This document shows, in pieces, positions 7,546-15,905 of a stretch of DNA of 64,000 nt. Each line of letters opens with the position of its first letter. Positions within the stretch are counted from its first letter, which is position 1. The position numbers were made by a program, and so were the translations under genes. The DNA comes from Amycolatopsis nigrescens CSC17Ta-90 (GTDB lineage: Bacteria > Actinomycetota > Actinomycetes > Mycobacteriales > Pseudonocardiaceae), in the NCBI RefSeq assembly GCF_000384315.1, contig NZ_ARVW01000001.1, forward strand, positions 124,001 to 188,000, read 5' to 3'. The notes beneath the pieces are model-generated. The model worked only from the letters and a program-made list of their open reading frames with translations. It had not been told where the DNA came from and ran no database searches.

Positions 7546-9162
7546 TCACACTCGGGCCCGGTGAGTTACCTGTCCATTTAGGACTGTCAGCACGATGGGC
7601 GCGTCGGCGAGCTCGTCGGCGGGTGCCCGCAACGGATCGGCAGCGAAGGCGGTGAGGTCGGCGCGCCCACCGGGCCGGATCCGGCCGGAGACCGCGGATT
7701 CGCCGACCGCTTCGGCGGCGTGGGTGGTCATCCCCTCCAACGCCATCAACGCGGTGAGGGCCTGCCCCGGCAACAGCGGCTCGACTTCGGGACTGCCCGC
7801 CGGGCGGCGCAACCGGGCTCCGGTGAGCACCCGCCGCGGGTCGAACGGCGCGATCGGCCAGTCGGAGCCGAGGACCAGGATGGCTCCGGCGTCGACGAGG
7901 TCGCGGCAACGCCATGCCCTGCCCGCGCGCAGGGCGCCCAGCCGCCTGGACCAGTTGTCGCTGCCGTCGGACCTGCTGAAGTGGGCGTGGGTGGGCTGCA
8001 TCGACGCCACCACGCCCAGCTCGGCGAAGCGGCCGAGCTGGCCGTCCGGCACGGTTTCCAGGTGCTCGACCCGATGCCGGGCACCGGTGGCCGGCGCCCC
8101 CGCCACCGCGTCCAGCACGTGCCGGACGGCGGCGTCCCCGATGGCGTGGGTCGCGGTCGGCACGCCGTGCGCGGCGAAGAACCTGAGCGCGGTGGAGAAT
8201 TCCGCGGGCTCCGGCCAGAACGACCGGGTGGAGGCGCCCCTGGTATCCGGTTCCTCCAGCCAGGCGGTTCCGCCGTCGACCGTGCCGTCGAGGAAGAACT
8301 TGACTCCACCGACCCGCCACAACTCGCCCCGCCACCGCTGCTTCCCGAGCAGCTCCCGCCAACCCGGCTCGCCGTCGCCGGGCATGCACCACGGGGCGAA
8401 CCGCAGCCGCACCGGCAACTCCCCCACCTCATCCAACTCGCGGACCAGGTCGATGCCGTCGCCGTCCATCACGTGCCCGCCGGTGACCCCGGCCGCGGCC
8501 AGCTGCCGGAGCAGGCGCCGCAGCCGCGCCCGGCGACGCGCGGCCGGCTCGGCCGGGATGACCAGGCGCACCAGGTCCATCGCCTCGTGCTCGAGCAGGT
8601 GACCGGTGGGCCGCCCGGCCGGATCGCAGGCGATGCTGGCGCCCTGCCCGAACTCGCGCGGGCCGTGGACGCCGGCCAGCCGCAGCGCGGCGGAACTCGC
8701 CAATGCCGAGTGGGCGTCGGCGAAGGTCAGGAAGACGGGGACCTCGCCGGCCACCTCGTCCACCACTCGCGCGGTGACCGGGGTTTCGCCGAACACGTTG
8801 GGATCCAGGTTCCAGCCGAGGATCCAGTCACCCGGACCCGCCCGCCGCCGTTCCGCGGCGATCCGGTCGCGCAAACCTCGCGGGTCGCGCACCCCGCCGA
8901 GGTCGGCTCCCGCGGTCGTTTCCAGCCCCAGCACCGGATGCAGGTGACCGTCGACGAGGCCGGGGGTGAGGGTCGCGCCTTCGAGGTCGACCGTCGTCGT
9001 GCGCGAGCCGCGCAGCGGGCGCAGTTCGCGGTCGCCGCCGACGGCGAGGATCTTGCCGTCGCGCACCGCGACGGCCTCCGCGACAGGATGGTCGGGGTCG
9101 AGTGTGCGCACCAGTCCGCCGTGCAGCAGCAGGTCCGCGGTTCGGTGCTCGGAGACGTGCAT
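7546..9162 (-). CDS. Amidohydrolase family 3 (YtcJ-like)
   Basis: The 538-residue protein has the two-part fold of metal-dependent amidohydrolases: a small beta domain at the ends and a TIM barrel between. The first metal motif is TPGLVDGHLHPVLG (HxH near residue 73). Further signatures are a TFADAHSALASSAAL stretch, VPTATHAIGDAAVRHVLDAV and the barrel-end LGSDWPIAPFDPR with the catalytic Asp. The YtcJ-type group hydrolyses amides, formamides or related C-N bonds. Start ATG 9162 has only a distant GGAG. As first gene of the operon with an amine oxidase and a permease, it may release the amine or process its product. No signal peptide is visible. Confidence 0.86.
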   Translation of the reverse strand: MHVSEHRTADLLLHGGLVRTLDPDHPVAEAVAVRDGKILAVGGDRELRPLRGSRTTTVDLEGATLTPGLVDGHLHPVLGLETTAGADLGGVRDPRGLRDRIAAERRRAGPGDWILGWNLDPNVFGETPVTARVVDEVAGEVPVFLTFADAHSALASSAALRLAGVHGPREFGQGASIACDPAGRPTGHLLEHEAMDLVRLVIPAEPAARRRARLRRLLRQLAAAGVTGGHVMDGDGIDLVRELDEVGELPVRLRFAPWCMPGDGEPGWRELLGKQRWRGELWRVGGVKFFLDGTVDGGTAWLEEPDTRGASTRSFWPEPAEFSTALRFFAAHGVPTATHAIGDAAVRHVLDAVAGAPATGARHRVEHLETVPDGQLGRFAELGVVASMQPTHAHFSRSDGSDNWSRRLGALRAGRAWRCRDLVDAGAILVLGSDWPIAPFDPRRVLTGARLRRPAGSPEVEPLLPGQALTALMALEGMTTHAAEAVGESAVSGRIRPGGRADLTAFAADPLRAPADELADAPIVLTVLNGQVTHRARV

Positions 9163-9191
9163 GAGCGGGTAGTCTCCGCATGGTCAACGTT

Positions 9192-9211
9192 ATAGTCAAC
9201 ACCGTGACTAT
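9192..9211. promoter_or_regulatory. Perfect palindromic operator for the divergent TetR
   Basis: ATAGTCA (9192-9198), six bases, TGACTAT (9205-9211). It lies in the 58-base gap between the amidohydrolase and the TetR gene and partly covers the region where the tetR start signals must be. Divergent placement and symmetry fit a TetR-family dimer site. Confidence 0.72.
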
Positions 9212-9220
9212 GGAGGCACG

Positions 9221-9910
9221 ATGGCCGCCACTCGCCGCCGCAGGCCGCGGAACAGCCTGAACCAGCAGGTGATCGTCGACGCGGCCTTCGCCATCGTCGA
9301 CCGGAGCGGGGTCGAGGCGCTGACCTTCGCCGCGCTAGGTCGCGCGCTCGGCGCCCACCCGACCGCGATCTACCGGCACTTCCGGGACAAGGACGAGCTG
9401 CTGCTCGCGATCACCGACGCGTTGCAGGCGCAGTCCCAGGAGAGCGGCCTGGCCACCACCGACGACTGGCGAGCCGACCTCCGCCGTGGTGCGCTCAACC
9501 TGCACACGGCCTATCTGCGGCATCCCCAGCTCGCGCAGCTCGCGGCCAGGACCGCACGCCGGCCGCACGAGTTTCGCGGGGTGGAGCACATCCTGTCCTG
9601 CCTGCGCCGGGCAGGCTTCGACGACGAGGCCGCCGCCCGCCACTACCGCGCTTTCGGCGATTTCGTGCTGGCGCACTCCAGCCTGGACGCCGCGCTGGCC
9701 GCACTCGATCCGGACGTGCGGGACGCCGACCTCGCGGCATGGGACGGGCAGTACCGCAGGCTGTCCGAGCAGGACTATCCGAACATCGCCGCGGTGGCCC
9801 GGTATCTGCCGGCGCTGGACGATCCCGGCAACTTCACGTTCGCGCTGGACCTGATGATCGAGGCGATCGCCCGCAGGTCACCCGGCGCGAAGGACGATCA
9901 CCCGAGCTGA
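9221..9910 (+). CDS. TetR-family repressor of the amine operon
   Basis: The 229-residue protein has an N-terminal TetR helix-turn-helix: FAALGRALGAHPTAIYRHFRD is the DNA-reading part (roughly residues 36-56). The longer C-terminal helical domain would bind the ligand and form the dimer. ATG 9221 follows GGAGG at close range. It is divergent from the amidohydrolase/amine oxidase/permease operon, and the palindrome in the shared gap is the likely operator, so the protein probably represses both directions until an amine or related inducer is present. The role is inferred from position. Confidence 0.85.
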   Translation: MAATRRRRPRNSLNQQVIVDAAFAIVDRSGVEALTFAALGRALGAHPTAIYRHFRDKDELLLAITDALQAQSQESGLATTDDWRADLRRGALNLHTAYLRHPQLAQLAARTARRPHEFRGVEHILSCLRRAGFDDEAAARHYRAFGDFVLAHSSLDAALAALDPDVRDADLAAWDGQYRRLSEQDYPNIAAVARYLPALDDPGNFTFALDLMIEAIARRSPGAKDDHPS

Positions 9911-9948
9911 CCCCGCAGGCGGGCTGGTCGATCAACCGGGATCGGCCG

Positions 9949-9977
9949 GACCGCCGGGTGGACGAGCACCGGCGGTC
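9949..9977. terminator. GC-rich hairpin between convergent genes
   Basis: A 9-bp stem (GACCGCCGG pairing with CCGGCGGTC) with an 11-base loop lies between the ends of tetR and the AhpD-like gene. Confidence 0.6.
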
Positions 9978-9996
9978 GCGGCCAGGTTAGGGCCGG

Positions 9997-10470
9997 TCAG
10001 CCGAACTGGCCGACCTGGTAGCCGCCGGCGGGCTGCTGGACGATCACGTTCAAGCGGTTGAAGGCGTTGATGAAGGCGATCAGCAGCACCAGTGCGGTGA
10101 GCTCCTCCTCGTCGTAGTACTTGGCCGCGTTCGCCCATGCGTCGTCGGTGACGCCACCGGCCGCGTCGGCGACGCGGGTGCCCTGTTCGGTCAGCTCCAG
10201 CGCGGCGCGCTCGGCGTCGGTGAACACCGTGGCCTCCCGCCAGGCCGCGACCAGGTTGAGGCGGGTCTGGGTCTCGCCGGCGTGCGTGGCTTCCTTGGTG
10301 TGCATGTCGGTGCAGAAGCCGCAGCCGTTGATCTGGCTGGCGCGGATCTTCACCAGTTCCTGCGTGGCGGCCGGCAGCGTCGACTCCGCGACCGGCTTGC
10401 CCGCCGCGATGAGGTGCTTGAAGGCCTGGCCCGCGAGCGGGCTGCCGAACAGGTTCAACCGGGCGTCCAT
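9997..10470 (-). CDS. AhpD/carboxymuconolactone decarboxylase-family protein
   Basis: The 157-residue protein is a small helical CMD/AhpD fold. The redox motif is NGCGFCTDMHTKEA (CxxC near residues 50-53 followed by a His three residues on), the pattern of peroxidase-type members that reduce hydroperoxides through a thiol pair. The segment TRLNLVAAWREATVFTDAERAALELTE is also typical. ATG 10470 follows AAGGAGTGCGTC. It stands alone on the minus strand, between two hairpin/intergenic areas. It is likely a cytosolic antioxidant protein; the reductant that serves it is not encoded nearby. Confidence 0.85.
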   Translation of the reverse strand: MDARLNLFGSPLAGQAFKHLIAAGKPVAESTLPAATQELVKIRASQINGCGFCTDMHTKEATHAGETQTRLNLVAAWREATVFTDAERAALELTEQGTRVADAAGGVTDDAWANAAKYYDEEELTALVLLIAFINAFNRLNVIVQQPAGGYQVGQFG

Positions 10471-10572
10471 GACGCACTCCTTGCCGTTGTTGGTAGTTAC
10501 ACCTCATTGACACCGCAGCCCGGCGAAATGTGACAGCCCGGCAGGTGACCTGGGTCTCGCCAAGGGTGCGCA

Positions 10573-11403
10573 CTAGGTGGCGGCCAGCGCCGCCAGCTCG
10601 ATGATCTGCCGGGCCCGGCTGACCATGGCCGCGTCCACCATCCGGCCGTCGGCGAGCACGATGACCCCGCGCCCGGCCGCGACCCCTTGGTCGAAAGCGG
10701 AAAGCAGTTCCCGCGCTCCGGCCACTTCGGCCGTGGACGGGCGGAACGCGGACCTGATCACCGGCAGCTGCCTGGGGTGGATGGCGCCGCGGCCGACGAA
10801 ACCCAGCCGCCGGCCGGCCCGGCAGGACTCGGCCAGCCCGGCGAGATCGGCCACGTGCGGGTAGACCGACATGACGGGCGGCTCGAGACCGGCGGCCCGC
10901 GCGGCGACGACGATCCGCGAACGGGCGTAGGACAGCCCGGCGTCGTCGCTGAGGCCGAGGTCGCCGCGCAGGTCGGCTTCGCCGAGCCCGATCCCGGCCA
11001 CCCTGGCGGACGCGGTGGCGATCTGGTAGGCCGCCTCCACACCGCGGGCGGTCTCGATCAGGCACTGCAGCTTCGTCCCGGTGGCGGCCAGCCGGTCCAG
11101 GGCGGTCACGACGTCCGCCGCGGCTTCCACCTTCGGCAGTCGGACAGCGCGCAAGGACGGCTGGTCCTCAAGCGCGGCGAGATCGGCCTCGGCCCACGGG
11201 GTGCCCAATGCGTTGACGCGAACCTCGACGGCGCCCGGCGGCGCATCCGGCAGCCATTCGGCGACGGTGGCGCGGGCCTGTTCCTTGTGCTCCGCGGCGA
11301 CCGCGTCCTCCAGGTCCACGATCACCACGTCGGCACCGGAGACGAGCGCCTTGGCGAACCGGTCCGGGCGGTCGCCGGGCACGTACAGGTAGGTCAACGG
11401 CAC
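10573..11403 (-). CDS. CitE-like CoA-ester lyase (HpcH/HpaI family)
   Basis: The 276-residue protein matches the citrate lyase beta/malyl-CoA lyase-like family. It starts TYLYVPGDRPDRFAKAL, has VVIVDLEDAV (metal-site acidic residues), VRLPKVEAAADV, the catalytic-site Glu in QCLIETARGVEAAY, and GLGEADLRGDLG with further metal ligands. Such enzymes cleave 3-hydroxyacyl-CoA esters such as malyl- or citramalyl-CoA to acetyl-CoA plus an oxoacid. The start is GTG 11403, four bases after the CoA-transferase stop. As last gene of the LacI-headed operon, it probably cleaves the CoA ester made by the upstream transferase; the acid itself is unknown. Confidence 0.85.
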   Translation of the reverse strand: MPLTYLYVPGDRPDRFAKALVSGADVVIVDLEDAVAAEHKEQARATVAEWLPDAPPGAVEVRVNALGTPWAEADLAALEDQPSLRAVRLPKVEAAADVVTALDRLAATGTKLQCLIETARGVEAAYQIATASARVAGIGLGEADLRGDLGLSDDAGLSYARSRIVVAARAAGLEPPVMSVYPHVADLAGLAESCRAGRRLGFVGRGAIHPRQLPVIRSAFRPSTAEVAGARELLSAFDQGVAAGRGVIVLADGRMVDAAMVSRARQIIELAALAAT

Positions 11404-11407
11404 GGGC

Positions 11408-12592
11408 TCATACCACCTTCGCCGCCCGCAGCCCGGCGATCTCCGACGGCGAGCAGCCCAGCTCGGTGAGCACCTCGTCGGTGTCCGCGCCGTGCGCCCT
11501 GCCGGCCCAGCGGATCGCGCCGGGACTGGCGCTGAGCCGGAACAGCACGTTCTGCATCCGCACCGGCCCGAGCTGCTCGTCGGGCACGGTGGCGATCGTG
11601 CCCAGCGCCTGGAACTGCGGGTCGGCCATGATGTCGCGCGCGTCGTACACCGGCGCTATCGCCGCCTGCGCCCGTTCGAAGGCCTCGACGACCTCGCCGG
11701 AATCGCGAGCGGCGATCCACTCCCCCACCGCCGCGTCCAGCTCGTCGGCGTGCTCGGCCCTGGTGCGCCCGGTGGCGAACCACTGCCGCTGCACCAGATC
11801 CGCGCGTCCCACCAGGTGCAGCACGCGTTCGGCGATGCTCTGCGAGCTGGTGGACAGGGCCAGCCAAACCCCGTCCCGGCTGCGGTAGACGTTGCGGGGC
11901 GCGTTGTTCGCCGACCGGTTCCCTGTCCGCGGCTGCACCACGCCGAGCTGGTCGTAGGCGGTGAGCTGGCCACCGAGCATGGCGAGCATCGGCTCGATGA
12001 TCGCCATGTCGATGACCTGCCCGTGCCCGGTCCGGTCGCGATCACGCAGGGCGGTCGTGATCGCGAACGCGGTGGCGATCGCGGTGATGCCGTCCGCCAG
12101 GCCGAACGGCGGCAGCGTCGGCGGGCCGTCCGGCTGGCCGGTCACCGCGGCGAACCCGCTCATCGCCTCGGCCAGCGACCCGAAACCCGGCCGTCCCGCG
12201 TACGGGCCGACCTGGCCGAACGCGGTCACCCTGGCGATCACCAGCCCGGGGTTGACCTCGTGCAGCCGTTCCGGCGCCAGGTTCCAGCGCTCCAGCGTGC
12301 CGGGGCGGAAGTTCTCCACCAGCACGTCGGACCGCTCGGCGAGCGCGAGCAGCAGCCGTGCACCGTCCTCTTTGGACAGATCGAGGGTGAGTGCGCGCTT
12401 GTTGCGGCCGAGCGTCTTCCACCACAGCCCGATGCCGTCCTTGGCCGCGCCGTGCCCGCGCGCGGCGTCCGGCCGCCCCGGATGCTCGACCTTGACCACG
12501 TCGGCGCCGAAGTCGCCGAGGTGGGTGGCGGCCAGCGGCCCGGCGAACAGCGTCGCCGCGTCGATCACCCGCACCCCGTGCAGCGCCGCCAT
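11408..12592 (-). CDS. CaiB/BaiF class III CoA-transferase
   Basis: The 394-residue protein has the family III layout: VRVIDAATLFAGPLAATHLGDFGADVVKVE at the N-terminus, then WKTLGRNKRALTLDL and LVENFRPGTLERW. The catalytic aspartate is probably the one in FGLADGITA (Asp of the covalent acyl anhydride in this family), and GHGQVIDMAIIEPML follows. These enzymes move CoA between carboxylic acids without ATP. The ATG 12592 overlaps the stop of the TIM/SUMF gene. With the CitE-like lyase next door it forms an activate-then-cleave pair of the kind used for citramalate, itaconate or malate. The CoA donor and acceptor cannot be read from sequence. Confidence 0.9.
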   Translation of the reverse strand: MAALHGVRVIDAATLFAGPLAATHLGDFGADVVKVEHPGRPDAARGHGAAKDGIGLWWKTLGRNKRALTLDLSKEDGARLLLALAERSDVLVENFRPGTLERWNLAPERLHEVNPGLVIARVTAFGQVGPYAGRPGFGSLAEAMSGFAAVTGQPDGPPTLPPFGLADGITAIATAFAITTALRDRDRTGHGQVIDMAIIEPMLAMLGGQLTAYDQLGVVQPRTGNRSANNAPRNVYRSRDGVWLALSTSSQSIAERVLHLVGRADLVQRQWFATGRTRAEHADELDAAVGEWIAARDSGEVVEAFERAQAAIAPVYDARDIMADPQFQALGTIATVPDEQLGPVRMQNVLFRLSASPGAIRWAGRAHGADTDEVLTELGCSPSEIAGLRAAKVV

Positions 12593-14574
12593 CAGCCGGC
12601 CACCTGCACCGCGCACCGGAAACCAACGCAGGCCGAGCGCTCCAACCCGCCGCCGGGCAGCACCAGCTTCAGCTCCCACTCCGGCGGTTGCGGGCCGCCG
12701 TCGACGTACCAGTCCGAACCTTCCGCGGCGAACCAGCCGCCGCCCTTGAGCAAGGCGAACCGGGTGACCCCGTCGGTGTGCTCGCTCGCCGTCCAGTTCC
12801 ACACCAGCGGATCGCGCCGTCCGGCACCCCGCTGGATGGCCAGCTGCCATTCCGCGGTGCTGGGCAGCCGCGCGCCGCGCCACCGCGCATAGGCGCGGGC
12901 GTCGTCGAGGCTGACGAAGGCGACCGGTTCGTCACCCGTGCCCGGCGCGGGTGCGGCACCGTTCCAGTGCGCGAGAAACCGGTGCGCCACCAGGGGCCGG
13001 TAGCCGGTGGCGGTCAGGAACTCGTGGAACTCCGCGTTGCTGACCTCCAGCCGGTCCACGGCCACCGCGCCGAGTTCCGCCTCGCGCTCGGTCTCGACGA
13101 CGGAGTGCAGCTCGGGCGGCAGCGGTTTCCACGCGTCGATCCAGCGGGTTTCGCCGTGCTGACCGGTTTCGCGCAGCCGGTAGCGGACCGGCAGCACGTA
13201 CCGGCCTGGCTCGATCCGCACCGCGTCCGCGGGCGGTTCGCCCACCGCCGCCGGTTCCGGCACCGGGCGCGCGGTCCTGGCGGGAAAGCCCGTGTCCCCG
13301 CCAAGCGGCGCCGCCGCCGGCGTGGCCAGCGGCACGGAACTCCTTACCAGGCAAGCAATTCCACCGGCCGCGACCTCGGTGCTGACGGCCCGTTCGTCGG
13401 CGTGCACGGCCGCGCCACCGGCCTGCTCGGACCAGCTGCCCACCGGATCCGTGCGCAGCACCGGACCGCGATAGGCGGTGTCGCCGCGGTTCACCACCGC
13501 CCACACGGTGACCCCGTCCAGGTCGTACCGGTGCGCGAACACGCCGGCCGCGACGGCGTCCTCGTGGTGATCGGCCAGCGGAGTCCACTCGCCCTCGGCG
13601 AACTGGCGGTGGAAAGCCCGTTGCAGCCGGCGCATCGCCCGCAGGGTCGCCAGATCGCGTTCGTTCCAGCCGACCCAGACACCGAACACGTCGTCCCAGA
13701 CCAGCATGCCGCAGCCGTTCACCCAGGCCGACTGCAGTTCGGCGCTGTGGTCGCGGTTCCACCGCCTGGTGTGGTGCATCAGGTGCCGCCGCTCGAACCA
13801 GTGCGCGCGCAGCACCCCCGGCGCCGCGCTGTCGGCGAACCACTGCGCCCAGGAAAGCGCGTGGTCGGCGACCGCGGCCAGCGGCAGCCGGGACTCGCCT
13901 TCCAGCGCGACGTCCGGGCCGACCGCGTCGATCACGTCCCGCGCGCCCTCCTTCAGCGTGTCCAGGAAAACGCCGTCCACGCCGTAGTCCGCGACCAGCA
14001 TCGCGATCTCGGCCGCGTCTTCGCGCCCGGTCCGCCTTGTCCCGCCGTCCCAGGGGTTGTAGTCGACGAACACCCGGAGCCCGTGCTCGTGGAACTCGCC
14101 GACCAGCCCGGCCAGCCCCGGCACGTCGCGGTAGTAGTCCCACTGGTTGCGCGGGTCCAGGCCGATCACCGGGTACGCGTGCCAGAGCACGACGGCGTCG
14201 AAGCCGCCATAGGTCTCTTCACCGCCGCGAAGGAACTCCGCGACCGTGAAGCGGCCGGTGGCCCGGTCGTAGAGCCGCTCGTCCCACAGCCACACCAGGC
14301 AGACCGAGTAGCAGCCCGCCGCCCAGCCCGCACGGGTGTAGGCCGGACCGGCAGCGCCGTCCATGCAGTACCGTCGACGCGCGGAGGCCCGCCAGCGGTG
14401 CAGGGTCTCGCGCCAGGCCGGCCAGTCCGCCGGGTCCTCCGGCGCGGCGAAGATCTTGGCATCGTCCAACTCGGTCAGGTCGGCGCGCCCGTCCAGCGGA
14501 ACCTGGGCCGGCAGGTCGATCGGCCGCGGCACGGACAGGTCGCGGGGCTCGATCCGTGCTGGCTTGGCTGTCAT
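12592..14574 (-). CDS. Fusion of a glycosidase-like TIM barrel and a SUMF (formylglycine-enzyme-like) domain
   Basis: The 660-residue protein seems to hold two domains. The first 420 residues resemble a glycoside-hydrolase (beta/alpha)8 barrel: FDAVVLWHAYPVIGLDPRNQ, GLRVFVDYNPWDGG, DYGVDGVFLDTLKEGARD (candidate catalytic Asp), DVALEGESRLP and later VNGCGMLVWDDVFG. After a beta-rich linker, the last 170 residues match the SUMF1/FGE fold: VDRLEVSNAEFHEFLTATGY, ARAYARWRGARLPSTAEW, FALLKGGGWFAAEGSDWY and the closing CVGFRCAV. The paired Cys of true formylglycine enzymes (CxxxxC ahead of the end) is not present, so sulfatase activation is unlikely. No signal peptide. It is coupled by ATGA to both neighbours in the sugar-ABC operon. 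It may act on an imported glycoside. Confidence 0.75.
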   Translation of the reverse strand: MTAKPARIEPRDLSVPRPIDLPAQVPLDGRADLTELDDAKIFAAPEDPADWPAWRETLHRWRASARRRYCMDGAAGPAYTRAGWAAGCYSVCLVWLWDERLYDRATGRFTVAEFLRGGEETYGGFDAVVLWHAYPVIGLDPRNQWDYYRDVPGLAGLVGEFHEHGLRVFVDYNPWDGGTRRTGREDAAEIAMLVADYGVDGVFLDTLKEGARDVIDAVGPDVALEGESRLPLAAVADHALSWAQWFADSAAPGVLRAHWFERRHLMHHTRRWNRDHSAELQSAWVNGCGMLVWDDVFGVWVGWNERDLATLRAMRRLQRAFHRQFAEGEWTPLADHHEDAVAAGVFAHRYDLDGVTVWAVVNRGDTAYRGPVLRTDPVGSWSEQAGGAAVHADERAVSTEVAAGGIACLVRSSVPLATPAAAPLGGDTGFPARTARPVPEPAAVGEPPADAVRIEPGRYVLPVRYRLRETGQHGETRWIDAWKPLPPELHSVVETEREAELGAVAVDRLEVSNAEFHEFLTATGYRPLVAHRFLAHWNGAAPAPGTGDEPVAFVSLDDARAYARWRGARLPSTAEWQLAIQRGAGRRDPLVWNWTASEHTDGVTRFALLKGGGWFAAEGSDWYVDGGPQPPEWELKLVLPGGGLERSACVGFRCAVQVAG

Positions 14575-15905
14575 CGGGCCGCCACCGCCAGCGTGCGGCG
14601 GGCCAGCTCGTCGATGGCAACGCGATCGAACCCGGGCAGGCTGCTCGCAATCCGGTTGCGCAACGGCTTCGTCCACTGTTCCGGCAGCCCCGCCGCTCCG
14701 GCCAGCGCCCCGCAGACCGCGCCCACCGTCGCCCCGGCCGAGTCGGTGTCCCAGCCCGCCGCCACCGCGGCCGCGACCGCGGCACCGAACTCGCCCTCGG
14801 CGGAAACCAGCGCGTACGCGATCAGCGCGGCGTTGTTCAGCACGTGCACCCAGTGCAGCGCACCGTAGACGGCGTGCAGTTCGTCCAGCGCCGCCTCCAG
14901 CGGCAGCCCGCTGCCGCCCAGATCGGCACCGAACCGCACCGCTTCGGCCAGCGCGCTGTCCGGCGGAACCACGGAGAGTCCACAATGGACTACTGCATGG
15001 ACGTTCGTGCCGGTCACCGCGGCCGCGCTCATCGCGGCGACGAACATCGCGCCGTAGACGCCGTTGCGCCGATGGCTCAGCCGGGCGTCGACATACGCCA
15101 GCCGCGCGGCGGCGTGCGGGTCACCGGGACGCACCCAGCCGTACACGTCAGCACGGATCAGCGCGCCGATCCATTCGCGGAACGGGTTGCGCACCACGGC
15201 GGCCAGCGCGGGCGGCACCGCTTCGAGCAGGTTGCGGTAGGCGGCGCGTTCGGCGGTGAACACCCGCCCGGCCGGCAGCTCGGTCAGCCAGGACTCAGCG
15301 ACCTGCTCGGTGCTCAGCTCCCCGCCATGCCGTTCCACCAGCTCCAGCGCGAGCATGGCGAAGTTCAGGTCGTCGTCCTCCGGCATGCCGTCGATGTTCT
15401 CGGCGAGACTGGTCGGCCTGCTGCGCCGGTTCCACGGCCAGCGGGCCGCCACCTCGGCCGGCAGCCCGGCCTCGGTGAAATAGCCGCGGATCGGCCAGTT
15501 CCCGGTGGCGCGGGCGATCTCCTCGATGCCGGCGCGCGGGATCTTCTCCACCGGCTTGCCCAGCAGGCAGCCCGCCGCGCGGCCGAGCCAGGCCCCGTGC
15601 AGCCGGTCGAGCAGTGCCTCCTCGGCCGGCACGGGCAGCGGCGGCGGCTCGGTCCACCCCGCCGGGTCCAGCTCTTCGGTGGACCGCAGGGCTGCCGTCA
15701 GCCGGTCCAGCTCGTCGAGCAGCCCGCGCGCCAGTTCGCGCAGTTCCGGGTCCCCCGGCTCCGAGGCCCCACCGGCGACGGGCACCAGCGAACCCCCTGC
15801 GGCGGACCACTTCCCGGCCTGCACGGTCACGTCGGCGCCTTCGGCCGCGGCCTGCACCAGCTCGTGCGCGACCAGGTCCTCCGGCTGCACCCAGGTCAGT
15901 CTCAT
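14571..15905 (-). CDS. ADP-ribosylglycohydrolase family protein (second copy)
   Basis: The 444-residue protein carries an ADP-ribosylglycohydrolase (DraG-like) fold in its last three quarters: LHGAWLGRAAGCLLGKPVEK at the start, PEDDDLNFAMLALELVE (first metal-binding acids), and GWDTDSAGATVGAVCGALAG, the family's D-x-D-S/T metal motif. About 100 extra residues precede it (WVQPEDLVAHELVQAAAEG). Family enzymes remove ADP-ribose from proteins or split other N- or O-ribosyl bonds. Here it lies beside a second family member and a sugar importer, so a role in splitting an imported glycoside seems more likely than reversal of protein ADP-ribosylation. The start ATG overlaps the upstream stop. Confidence 0.85.
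   Translation of the reverse strand: MRLTWVQPEDLVAHELVQAAAEGADVTVQAGKWSAAGGSLVPVAGGASEPGDPELRELARGLLDELDRLTAALRSTEELDPAGWTEPPPLPVPAEEALLDRLHGAWLGRAAGCLLGKPVEKIPRAGIEEIARATGNWPIRGYFTEAGLPAEVAARWPWNRRSRPTSLAENIDGMPEDDDLNFAMLALELVERHGGELSTEQVAESWLTELPAGRVFTAERAAYRNLLEAVPPALAAVVRNPFREWIGALIRADVYGWVRPGDPHAAARLAYVDARLSHRRNGVYGAMFVAAMSAAAVTGTNVHAVVHCGLSVVPPDSALAEAVRFGADLGGSGLPLEAALDELHAVYGALHWVHVLNNAALIAYALVSAEGEFGAAVAAAVAAGWDTDSAGATVGAVCGALAGAAGLPEQWTKPLRNRIASSLPGFDRVAIDELARRTLAVAAR

Noticed and set aside
12592..14574. Formylglycine-generating enzyme for a sulfatase
   Set aside because: The catalytic Cys pair is missing and no sulfatase gene is in the operon.
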